From Streptomyces blattellae (GTDB lineage: Bacteria; Actinomycetota; Actinomycetes; Streptomycetales; Streptomycetaceae): a stretch of DNA of 64,000 nt. The notes under the pieces are model-generated. The model was not told where the DNA came from. It searched no databases and was given only the letters and a program-made list of their open reading frames with translations. Position numbers and translations under genes: made by a program. The stretch spans positions 1 through 64,000 of the forward strand of contig NZ_WJBG01000112.1 of assembly GCF_009709555.1 (NCBI RefSeq). The letters are read 5' to 3'. Below, one piece after another: positions 7,529-15,650 of this stretch (position 1 is the stretch's first letter; each line of letters opens with the position of its first letter).

Positions 7529-9777
7529 CAGCCCAGCTCCACCGTCAGGAACCCGGTCCCGGCCGGCGCGCGTACCACTCGCTCACCCGCGGCCAGCCCC
7601 CACGGCGCCGACGGGTCACCGCACGACGCCCGCAGCGTGTCCCCTTCGCGTACGACGGTGAAGGCCACCTCCCCGACCCGCACCGTCACTTGGGCGCCCC
7701 GCTCCAGCCCGTACGTCCGCAGCGTCACCCCGTCCGCGTGGTCGTAGTCGGGCCGGTCGGTCACCGCGCCGACCGGGATCACCGCACCGGGTCTGACGAG
7801 GAGGGGGACGCTCAGGAAGCCGTGCTTCTCGCGCACCCAGCGCGGGCCGGTGACCGTCTGCCCGCTGACGAAGTGTGTCCAGACGCCCTCGGGACAGTAA
7901 TATGTCACATATCCCTCATCGTCGAAGACCGGCGCCACCAGCAGATCCGCCCCCAGCATGTACTGCCGCTCCACATGCGTGCACCCGGGATCGTCCGGGA
8001 ACTCCAGCACCATGGCCCGCATGACCGGCGTCCCCTCGGCATGAGCGGTGCGGGCGGCCTCGTACAAATACGGCATCAGACTCAGCTTCAGCCGGGTGAA
8101 GTGCCGCAGCACGTCCACCGACTCCTCGTCGAACAGCCACGGGACCCGGTAGGACGAGCTGCCGTGCAGCCGGCTGTGCGACGACAGCAGCCCGAACGCC
8201 AGCCACCGTTTGAACAGCGACGGCGTCGGCGTGCCCTCGAAGCCGCCGATGTCATGGCTCCAGAACCCGAAGCCGGAGAGCCCGAGCGACAGCCCGCCGC
8301 GCAGCGACTCGGCCATCGACTCGTACGTCGCCTCGCAGTCGCCGCCCCAGTGCACGGGGAACTGTTGACTGCCCGCCGTCGCCGACCGGGCGAAGACGAC
8401 CGCCTCCTCCTCGCCACGGTGCTTGCGCAGCACGTCGAAGACCGTGCGGTTGTAGAGGTACGTGTAGTAGTTGTGCATCCGCTCCGGGTCGGAGCCGTCG
8501 GACCACGCCACGTCCACCGGCACCCGCTCGCCGAAGTCCGTCTTGAAGCAGTCCACGCCCTGCGCGAGCAGCGCCTCCAGCTTGGCCGCGTACCAGTCGC
8601 GGGCGGCGGGGGAGGTGAAGTCGACCAGCGCCATGCCCGGCTGCCACAGGTCCCACTGCCAGACGCTGCCGTCGGGCCGCTTCAGCAGATGCCCGAGCGC
8701 CTTGCCCTCCGCGAACAGCGGGGAGCGCTGGGCGATGTACGGGTTGATCCAGACGCAGATCCGGAGATCCTTCGCCTTCAGGCGGGCCAGCATCCCCTCC
8801 GGGTCCGGGAAGACCCGCGGATCCCACTGGAAGTCGCACCAGTTGAACTCGCGCATCCAGAAGCAGTCGAAGTGGAAGACGGAGAGCGGGAGTTCGCGCT
8901 CCCTCATGCCCTCGATGAAGGACGTCACCGTTTCCTCGTCGTACGAGGTCGTGAAGGACGTCGACAGCCACAGGCCGAACGACCAGACGGGCGGCAGGGC
9001 CGGGCGGCCGGTGAGGGCGGTGTACTTGCGGAGGATGTCCTTGGGGGAGGGGCCGTAGATGACGTAGTACGTCAACTGCTGGGTCTCCGCGCTGAACTGG
9101 ACCCGTGACACCGTCTCCGAGCCCACTTCGAAGGAGACCTTGCCCGGGTGGTCGACGAAGACGCCGTAGCCCGCGTCCGTCAGATAGAAGGGGACGTTCT
9201 TGTAGGCCTGCTCGGTGGCGGTACCGCCGTCGGCGTTCCAGATGTCGACGACCTGGCCGTTCTTGACCAGCGGGCCGAAGCGTTCGCCGAGGCCGTAGAC
9301 GGAGGTGCCGACCTTGAGGTTCAACTGTTCCCGCAGGTAGTGCAAGCCCTCCCGGTCCCGCATGATGCCCATGCCCTTGGGGCCGCTGGAGGTGAGGGTG
9401 CGGCCGTGGGCGAGGAAGTCGACGTGCCAGGGGCCGGTGCGGGCCACCCGGACCGACAGCGCGCCGGAGGTCAGGGTCGCGTGCTCCTCGTCGTACTCCG
9501 TGTGGGCCGCGGGCTCCTCCTTCGCGATGTCGAACTGCGGCCCGCGCGGCTGCTCGCCCGCGAAGTGGGTGAAGGTGAGGCCGATGACGTCGCGCATCGG
9601 CGTATGGGCGCTGATCGTCACGACCGGTCCCTTCAGCAGGTCGCCGCGGTGCCGGATGGGCTGGGTCGGCGCGTGGATCTCCAACGCGCCGTCCGTCGCG
9701 GTGACGTCGAGCACCTCGACCGGGTGGGCGGCGGTGACACCTTCGCGGAGCAGCCAGTAGCCGTCGGTGAACTTCAC
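7528..9777 (-). CDS. GH31 alpha-xylosidase / alpha-glucosidase
   Basis: Intracellular glycoside hydrolase of family 31, 749 residues, without a signal peptide. The nucleophile is Asp414 in KTDFGERVP, the motif typical of the YicI-type alpha-xylosidases (the E. coli nucleophile is near residue 416). MHNYYTYLYN and RSATAGSQ downstream also match that branch. The likely reaction is release of alpha-linked xylose from oligosaccharides; alpha-glucosidase activity cannot be excluded. The start is GTG 9777 (VKFTDGYWLL). The open frame continues far upstream only because it is antisense to the LysR gene. The gene heads an operon with the LacI-type repressor. Confidence 0.9.
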   Translation of the reverse strand: MKFTDGYWLLREGVTAAHPVEVLDVTATDGALEIHAPTQPIRHRGDLLKGPVVTISAHTPMRDVIGLTFTHFAGEQPRGPQFDIAKEEPAAHTEYDEEHATLTSGALSVRVARTGPWHVDFLAHGRTLTSSGPKGMGIMRDREGLHYLREQLNLKVGTSVYGLGERFGPLVKNGQVVDIWNADGGTATEQAYKNVPFYLTDAGYGVFVDHPGKVSFEVGSETVSRVQFSAETQQLTYYVIYGPSPKDILRKYTALTGRPALPPVWSFGLWLSTSFTTSYDEETVTSFIEGMRERELPLSVFHFDCFWMREFNWCDFQWDPRVFPDPEGMLARLKAKDLRICVWINPYIAQRSPLFAEGKALGHLLKRPDGSVWQWDLWQPGMALVDFTSPAARDWYAAKLEALLAQGVDCFKTDFGERVPVDVAWSDGSDPERMHNYYTYLYNRTVFDVLRKHRGEEEAVVFARSATAGSQQFPVHWGGDCEATYESMAESLRGGLSLGLSGFGFWSHDIGGFEGTPTPSLFKRWLAFGLLSSHSRLHGSSSYRVPWLFDEESVDVLRHFTRLKLSLMPYLYEAARTAHAEGTPVMRAMVLEFPDDPGCTHVERQYMLGADLLVAPVFDDEGYVTYYCPEGVWTHFVSGQTVTGPRWVREKHGFLSVPLLVRPGAVIPVGAVTDRPDYDHADGVTLRTYGLERGAQVTVRVGEVAFTVVREGDTLRASCGDPSAPWGLAAGERVVRAPAGTGFLTVELG

Positions 9778-9845
9778 GTGGGGGTCCCTTACGTCACGGC
9801 TCCCACGGCGACGCCGCGGGTGAGCCCACTTTGCGGCCCAGGTCG

Positions 9846-9895
9846 TCGAAGCGATTCGTCGAATCGATTCGACGGATTGCGTCGAAGCGCTTCGA
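9846..9895. promoter_or_regulatory. Three LacI-type operator palindromes upstream of the GH31 gene
   Basis: A 16-bp perfect palindrome GTCGAATCGATTCGAC (9858-9873) and a 14-bp perfect palindrome TCGAAGCGCTTCGA (9882-9895) are flanked by an imperfect copy, CGAAGCGATTCG (9847-9858). All have the central CG-rich dyad usual for LacI-family operators. They lie about 70-120 bp upstream of the GH31 start. Confidence 0.75.
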
Positions 9896-9926
9896 TTGGG
9901 ACGGTAGGTGGAGGGCTGTGAGGGCG

Positions 9927-11174
9927 TCAATGGGCCGGGCGTGAATCGGTTCGGCGGGGTGCCGCGGCGACGGCGATCAACAGGGCCGCCGCCGCGGCGC
10001 TCACCGGTATCCCGAAGGCCGCCGTCGCCGACACGTGCTCCGTGGTCCAGCCTCCCAGCGCGCTGCCGCACGCGATACCGCCGAGCAGCGCCGTCACGGC
10101 GAGCGTCATGCCCTCGTTGAGGCGGTCGGCCGGGGTGTGCCGCTGGATCAGGGTCATGTTGGTGACCATGGTCGGCGCCGTCGCCATACCGGCGACGAGC
10201 AGGGCCCCGGCCAGGACGAGGAGCGAGCCGGTGAGGGCCGCGGCGAGCAGCGGCAGACTCATGAGCGCGGTCATGGCGGCTATGCAGTACGGGTAACGGC
10301 GTTCGGCGGAACCGGCCGGCTCCATCGCCCCGTACAGCAGGCCCGCCGCGCACGAACCGGCCGCCTGGAGGCCGAGGATCGCGCCCGCCGCCGACTTGTG
10401 ACCCTGTGTGTCCGCGAACGCGAGCGTCACGACCTCCATCGAGCCGAAGACCGCGCCCAGGGCGAGGCATACGGCGAGGAGTGGGGGCATGCCGGGGGTG
10501 CGGAGGGGGGATTTCGCCGGTTCTCGCTGCCGTACCGGCGGTTCGGTTGCGCGTTGCGCCGCGAACAGCAGCATGCCGGTGAGGAGGAGCACGGCGCCGG
10601 TCAGTGTGCCCGCCTCCGGGAAGAACGTTCCGCAGAGGAAGGCCGCGAGGACCGGGCCCAGCATGAAGCACAGCTCGTCCGCGGCCTGCTCGAAGGAGAT
10701 GGCCGTGTGCAGGGCCTTGTCGTCGCCCTTGAGCAGGTGGGCCCAGCGGGCGCGGGACATGCCGCCGAGGTTGGGCGTGGTGGCGGTCGCGGCATAGGCG
10801 GCGAACAGGGTCCAGTCCGGGGCGCCGTAGCGCACGCACAGCAGCAGCGCGAGGCTGCCCAGCGCGGCGAGGGTGGTGGCGGGTACGGCGACCCGGGCCT
10901 GCCCGTGCCGGTCGACGAGCCGCGCGATCCAGGGGGCGGTCACGGCGGTCGCCGCGAGGCCGGTGGCGGTGACGGCGCCGGCGAGGGCGTACGAGCCACG
11001 CGAACCGGCGATCATCAGGATCGCGCTCACGCTGAACATGCCCATGGGGAGCCGGGCGATGAGATTCCCGATCGTGAAGGCTCGGGTGCCGGGGAGGGTG
11101 AAGAGGTGGCGGTAAGGGCTGGACAGGGAGGGGCGGTAGGTGCCGCGGGTGGAGCGGCGGTGGCGGCTGGGCAT
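9927..11174 (-). CDS. MFS transporter
   Basis: A 415-residue major facilitator protein with about twelve hydrophobic helices from residue 35 onward. A basic cytoplasmic loop after the second or third helix (ARLVDRHGQARVAV) resembles the MFS motif A region. It is transcribed divergently from a LysR regulator, with 121 bp between the starts, the common layout for a transporter controlled by its neighbour. The substrate is unknown; efflux of a small molecule is the default guess for this subgroup. Confidence 0.88.
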   Translation of the reverse strand: MPSRHRRSTRGTYRPSLSSPYRHLFTLPGTRAFTIGNLIARLPMGMFSVSAILMIAGSRGSYALAGAVTATGLAATAVTAPWIARLVDRHGQARVAVPATTLAALGSLALLLCVRYGAPDWTLFAAYAATATTPNLGGMSRARWAHLLKGDDKALHTAISFEQAADELCFMLGPVLAAFLCGTFFPEAGTLTGAVLLLTGMLLFAAQRATEPPVRQREPAKSPLRTPGMPPLLAVCLALGAVFGSMEVVTLAFADTQGHKSAAGAILGLQAAGSCAAGLLYGAMEPAGSAERRYPYCIAAMTALMSLPLLAAALTGSLLVLAGALLVAGMATAPTMVTNMTLIQRHTPADRLNEGMTLAVTALLGGIACGSALGGWTTEHVSATAAFGIPVSAAAAALLIAVAAAPRRTDSRPAH

Positions 11175-11225
11175 GGAGCAACCGTCGCCCGTGGGTGATC
11201 AAGGGGTCCAACACCTTCTCCGGGT

Positions 11226-11293
11226 CGATTTCACGCACCTGTGATGTGAGTTGCCCTGCGGGCCGATTCACGCACCTGCGTCGTAAGTTCGCC
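11226..11293. promoter_or_regulatory. Direct repeat in the MFS/LysR divergent promoter
   Basis: Two about 30-bp copies (11226-11255 and 11264-11293) share CACGCACCTG. Each contains TCAC, 11 bases, then GTGA or GTAA, which fits the T-N11-A pattern of LysR regulators. The second copy ends just before the LysR start. Confidence 0.6.
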
Positions 11294-11295
11294 TC

Positions 11296-12252
11296 ATGTC
11301 TGATCCCCGCTTGCTGCGCGCCTTCCTCGCCGTCGCCGAGGAGCTGCACTTCACCCGCGCCGCGACCCGGCTCTACGTCGCCCAGCAGGCGCTGAGCCGT
11401 GATGTACGGCGCCTGGAGCGGGAGTTGGGCGCCGAGCTGTTCGTACGGACCACGCGCCAGGTGACGCTGACGGCCGACGGCGAGCGGCTGGTGCCGTACG
11501 CGCGTCGGGTGCTGGCGGCGCAGGAGGAGCTGCTGGCGGCGTTCGGGCAGGCCAGGCCGCTGCTGGTGGACCTGAACTCGCCGGGTCTCGTCACCGGCCG
11601 CCGGGTGCTGCACCGGGCGCGTGAACTCGCCCCCGAGCATGAGCTGATGGCCCGCTTCGAGAGCGGCCTGACCTGGGCGGCGGGGGAGTTGATCGCGGGG
11701 CGGCTGGACGCTTCGTTCGGGCGGTACGCGGGGCTGGACCCGGCGTTGCGGGGCCGGCTGGAGCACCAGCCGGTGCGGTACGAGCCGATGGCGGTCGTCC
11801 TGCCCGAGGACCACCGGCTGGCCGGATGCGAGACGGTGCCGCTCGACGCGCTCGCGGGCGAGGCCGTGTACGCCGGGGCCGGAAATCCGCGGACCCCGGA
11901 GTGGACCGATCTGGCCCGTCGGCTGTTCGAGGGGCGCGGCATCGAGGTCGCCGCGCCCGCGCCGCTCGCGGTGGGTGACGAGGAGTTCCAGCGGATCATG
12001 GCCAAGATGAGGAACCCGATTCTTGTCGTGGTGGATTTTCCGGCCATGCCTTCGACGGTGATTCGGCCCCTCGTCGACCCCGTCCCGCTGTCACTCGTGT
12101 CACTGGTGTGGCGAAAGGGGCTGGTGCATCCCGGATTGGGGGCCCTTCGGCGGGCCGCGGCTCAACTTGCCGCCGAGGAGGGGTGGTTGCGGAGGCCTGT
12201 CGAGGGGTGGATTCCAGCCATTGACGTGGACACAATAAGTGCGCATAACTGA
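11296..12252 (+). CDS. LysR family transcriptional regulator
   Basis: A 318-residue regulator. The winged helix-turn-helix is at residues 3-62 (RLLRAFLAVAEELHFTRAA and VAQQALSRDVRRLERELG), followed by a linker helix and a LysR substrate-binding domain. It is divergent from the MFS transporter and probably controls it through the repeats at 11226-11293. The coinducer is not predictable. The start ATG 11296 gives the normal family N terminus (MSDPRLLRAFLAVAE). Confidence 0.92.
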   Translation: MSDPRLLRAFLAVAEELHFTRAATRLYVAQQALSRDVRRLERELGAELFVRTTRQVTLTADGERLVPYARRVLAAQEELLAAFGQARPLLVDLNSPGLVTGRRVLHRARELAPEHELMARFESGLTWAAGELIAGRLDASFGRYAGLDPALRGRLEHQPVRYEPMAVVLPEDHRLAGCETVPLDALAGEAVYAGAGNPRTPEWTDLARRLFEGRGIEVAAPAPLAVGDEEFQRIMAKMRNPILVVVDFPAMPSTVIRPLVDPVPLSLVSLVWRKGLVHPGLGALRRAAAQLAAEEGWLRRPVEGWIPAIDVDTISAHN

Positions 12253-12405
12253 CACATGACGAACACGGGTCCTCCGTGGTGCGCTACATTCATGCCCTGA
12301 GCACGGTGTGGTAAGGGGGGCGCTCGGGCCGGGTGGGGGATCGGTTCGCTCGACGTGTGCTCGGAGTCGTATGCGCGCCCAGAACTGTCCCGTGGGGGGA
12401 TGTGC

Positions 12406-13458
12406 GTGCGCGTGAAGAATTGGCGGGAAGACGCCCAATCCGAGTGGCCTGATGTGGCCTCCGGGACCCGGGAGTTGCCGGTGACGGCTGCGGGGGCGGG
12501 CGATGCGCCGGGGGCCGGTCCCCAGGCCTTTCCCGAGACCGGGGGGACGAGAGCGCCGCACCGTACGGCGTCGGGGGCTTCCCCAGCCGACCAGACCCAG
12601 GTGCTGCTGGCGGTCGATGGAGGCATCGCTCCCAGAGACCCGTGGGCGGAGTCCGGTGAGACGGACGGGCACACTCATGACCCGCACGAGGTGACAGTCC
12701 AACTCGACGGCATAGGCCTGCAACTCGACAACATGCGCCTGCACGCGGCGAAGGGCGGACCGTCCGGCGCGGGCGGCTCCTCTTCCCCGTCCGAGGGACC
12801 GGTGTTCGTCGACGAGTCGGGTCGCCGTAGCCGTAGGTACCGCAGGATCGGCATGGCCGTGGGTCTCGCCTGCGCGGTCTACGCCGTGGTCATCCTGGCC
12901 ACCCTGGTGTCCGGCAACTCCAACGCGCCCTGGCTGCCCGTGCCGGGCCAGCAGGACGAACAGCCGGCCGGCAAGGTCGACACCCCGTCGCTCCCCGCCG
13001 AGTCGATGCCGCCCGTCGGCACCGGCTCCGTCTCACCCAGCGCCACCGGGTCTGCGGGCGGGGGCGTGACGCCCTCACCCGGCGCGTCCGCCACCGCGCC
13101 CGGAGCCTCCGTCGGCCCCGAGGACCCCAGCGCCTCCACCGACCCCATGCCCTCGGCGACTCGGACGACGCAGAACCCCGGCACCGGCTCGTCCGACGAT
13201 CCCGAGGACCCGGAGCCGTCGAACGGCCCCTCGACGCCCACCTCGTCCGACCCGAGCCCGTCGGACGGCGGCGAACCCTCGGTCGACCCGACGTTCTCGG
13301 TCGGGCCCACCCTCGGCCCTGGCCCCGGCCCCGGTTCCGGCCCCGGCCCCGGTTCCGGCCCCGGCACGGTCGCCGACGGAGCGAGCGCCCCGAGCCCCGT
13401 CGCCGAGGAGCCGAACGGCACCTCCGCTCCCTCCCCGTCCCCGGAGAACGTCCTCTGA
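12406..13458 (+). CDS. matA: MatA, mat-locus membrane protein with disordered tail
   Basis: First gene of a three-gene translationally coupled locus that I recognise as mat (mycelial aggregation). In Streptomyces, matA and matB are needed for an extracellular poly-N-acetylglucosamine-like glue. The protein has about 350 residues: an N-terminal soluble half, one transmembrane helix at about residues 145-170 (GMAVGLACAVYAVVILATLV), then a Pro/Ser/Gly-rich outer tail containing repeats of GPGPGSGPG. No enzyme domain is visible. The start is GTG 12406 behind GGGGGG; ATG 12400 is too close to that site. The stop overlaps the matB start (TGATG). The symbol rests on synteny and the matB partner. Confidence 0.75.
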   Translation: MRVKNWREDAQSEWPDVASGTRELPVTAAGAGDAPGAGPQAFPETGGTRAPHRTASGASPADQTQVLLAVDGGIAPRDPWAESGETDGHTHDPHEVTVQLDGIGLQLDNMRLHAAKGGPSGAGGSSSPSEGPVFVDESGRRSRRYRRIGMAVGLACAVYAVVILATLVSGNSNAPWLPVPGQQDEQPAGKVDTPSLPAESMPPVGTGSVSPSATGSAGGGVTPSPGASATAPGASVGPEDPSASTDPMPSATRTTQNPGTGSSDDPEDPEPSNGPSTPTSSDPSPSDGGEPSVDPTFSVGPTLGPGPGPGSGPGPGSGPGTVADGASAPSPVAEEPNGTSAPSPSPENVL

Positions 13459-15650
13459 TGGCATCCCGCACCCGCCGTCCCGGGCCCGCGACCGGAGCCC
13501 GTGACGACTCCCGGCGCCGCCGCCTGCCCATGCGCCTGCTGCTGCCGCTGCTCGTCCTTGTCGCGATGATGGCGATGCTGATGCTGCGCGGGTATGTGCA
13601 CAGCGAGATCCTCGCCGACTACCGTGTCCGGCCCGCCACGGCCAGCGACAAGGTGCCGCAGGAGATCCTTGACGGCGGCCCGGTCATCGACACCCGCAGC
13701 GGCCGCAGCACCAGCCTGAGCGTGCCGGACGACAGCGTCGTCCTCACCTTCGACGACGGTCCGGACCCCAAGTGGACACCGAAGGTGCTGGACACCCTGA
13801 AGAAGTACAACGCGCACGCGGTCTTCTTCATCACCGGCACCATGGCCTCCCGCTACCCGGACCTCGTCAGGCGCATGGTGGACGAGGGCCACGAGATCGG
13901 TCTGCACACCTTCAACCACCCGGACCTCTCCTACCAGTCGAAGGAGCGCATCGACTGGGAGCTGTCCCAGAACCAGCTCGCGCTCGCCGGCTCGGTCGGC
14001 ATCCGCACCTCCCTGTTTCGGCCGCCGTACTCGTCCAAGGCCGCGAACATGGACAACAACTCCTGGCCGGTGACCGAGTACATCGGCAGCCGCGGTTACA
14101 TCACGATCGTCAACGACACCGACAGCGAGGACTGGCGCAAGCCGGGTGTCGACGAGATCATCCGCAACTCCACCCCCAAGAGCGGCGAGGGCGCGATCGT
14201 CCTGATGCACGACTCCGGCGGTGACCGGCACCAGACCGTCCAGGCACTGGACCAGCTCATTCCCCAACTCCAGGGGGAAGGCTACGAGTTCCAGAACCTC
14301 ACCGAGGCCCTCAACGCACCGAGCGCGCACATCGAAGTGACCGGTCTCGAACTGTGGAAGGGCAAGGCCTGGATCTTCCTGGTCGACGCCTCCAGCAACA
14401 TCACCGCGATCCTGGTCGTCGGCCTGGCGATCATCGGGTTCCTGGTCTTCGCGCGCTTCGGCCTGATGCTGCTGCTGTCCGGCATCCACGCGCGCCGCAC
14501 CCGCCGCCCGGACTTCCGCTGGGGGCCGCTGCCGGTCACCGAACCCGTGTCGGTGCTCGTGCCCGCGTACAACGAGGCCAAGTGCATCGAGAACACCGTG
14601 CGGTCTCTGATGCGCAGTGACCACCCCATCGAGGTCATCGTCGTCGACGACGGCTCCAGCGACGGAACCGCCCGCATCGTCGAAGGGCTGGGGCTGCCGA
14701 ACGTACGGGTGATCAGACAACTCAACGCGGGCAAGCCGGCCGCCCTCAACCGCGGCCTTGCGAACGCCCGTTACGACCTGATCGTGATGATGGACGGCGA
14801 CACGGTCTTCGAACCGGCCACAGTCCGCGAACTCGTCCAGCCCTTCGCCGACCCGCGGGTCGGAGCGGTCGCGGGCAACGCCAAGGTCGGCAACAAGGAC
14901 ACCCTGATCGGTGCCTGGCAGCACATCGAGTACGTGATGGGCTTCAACCTCGACCGCCGGATGTACGACGTCCTGCAGTGCATGCCGACGATTCCGGGCG
15001 CTGTCGGAGCTTTCCGGCGCTCTGCCCTGGAACGGGTCGGCGGCATGAGCGACGACACGCTCGCCGAGGACACGGACATCACGATGGCGATGCACCGCGA
15101 CGGCTGGCGCGTGGTGTACGCCGAGAAGGCCCGAGCCTGGACGGAAGCACCCGAATCCGTCCAGCAGCTGTGGTCCCAGCGCTACCGCTGGTCGTACGGG
15201 ACCATGCAGGCGATCTGGAAGCACCGCAGGGCACTGGTGGAACGGGGCCCGTCGGGCCGTTTCGGCCGGGTGGGCCTGCCGTTGGTGTCCCTGTTCATGG
15301 TCCTCGCGCCCCTGCTGGCGCCGCTGATCGACCTGTTCCTCGTCTACGGCCTGGTCTTCGGCCCCACCGAGCAGACGATTCTGGCCTGGTTCGGCGTCCT
15401 CGCCATCCAGGCGGCCTGCGCGGCCTACGCCTTCGCCCTGGACCGTGAGCGCCTGATCCCGCTCATCTCGCTGCCGCTGCAGCAGATCCTGTACCGCCAG
15501 CTGATGTATATCGTGCTGCTCCAGTCCTGGATCACCGCCCTGACCGGCGGCCGGCTGCGCTGGCAGAAGCTGCGGCGCAAGGGCGGAGTCTCCGCGCCGC
15601 CGACCGGACCCGCCGAGCGCTACCGGGTGATGGACGGGAGGCCGGTCTGA
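13458..15650 (+). CDS. matB: MatB, polysaccharide deacetylase-glycosyltransferase
   Basis: Bifunctional membrane enzyme of 730 residues that makes and partly deacetylates a beta-linked N-acetylglucosamine polymer at the hyphal surface. An N-terminal anchor (about 23-45) is followed by a NodB deacetylase domain (about 95-280) with TFDDGPD, metal-binding HTFNH and RPPYSSK. A second helix (about 310-340) leads into a family-2 glycosyltransferase (about 365-600) with VDDGSSDG, MDGDT, AEDTD and the QRYRW processivity motif, then C-terminal helices. It corresponds to IcaA plus IcaB of staphylococci in one chain. Start and stop overlap matA and the acyltransferase gene, indicating one translation unit. 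Confidence 0.9.
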   Translation: MASRTRRPGPATGARDDSRRRRLPMRLLLPLLVLVAMMAMLMLRGYVHSEILADYRVRPATASDKVPQEILDGGPVIDTRSGRSTSLSVPDDSVVLTFDDGPDPKWTPKVLDTLKKYNAHAVFFITGTMASRYPDLVRRMVDEGHEIGLHTFNHPDLSYQSKERIDWELSQNQLALAGSVGIRTSLFRPPYSSKAANMDNNSWPVTEYIGSRGYITIVNDTDSEDWRKPGVDEIIRNSTPKSGEGAIVLMHDSGGDRHQTVQALDQLIPQLQGEGYEFQNLTEALNAPSAHIEVTGLELWKGKAWIFLVDASSNITAILVVGLAIIGFLVFARFGLMLLLSGIHARRTRRPDFRWGPLPVTEPVSVLVPAYNEAKCIENTVRSLMRSDHPIEVIVVDDGSSDGTARIVEGLGLPNVRVIRQLNAGKPAALNRGLANARYDLIVMMDGDTVFEPATVRELVQPFADPRVGAVAGNAKVGNKDTLIGAWQHIEYVMGFNLDRRMYDVLQCMPTIPGAVGAFRRSALERVGGMSDDTLAEDTDITMAMHRDGWRVVYAEKARAWTEAPESVQQLWSQRYRWSYGTMQAIWKHRRALVERGPSGRFGRVGLPLVSLFMVLAPLLAPLIDLFLVYGLVFGPTEQTILAWFGVLAIQAACAAYAFALDRERLIPLISLPLQQILYRQLMYIVLLQSWITALTGGRLRWQKLRRKGGVSAPPTGPAERYRVMDGRPV

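Noticed and set aside
7528..11814. A single 1428-residue leftward open frame
   Set aside because: Only the part from GTG 9777 to 7528 has GH31 similarity. The rest is antisense to the LysR gene and out of frame with the leftward MFS gene, and it crosses the operator palindromes.
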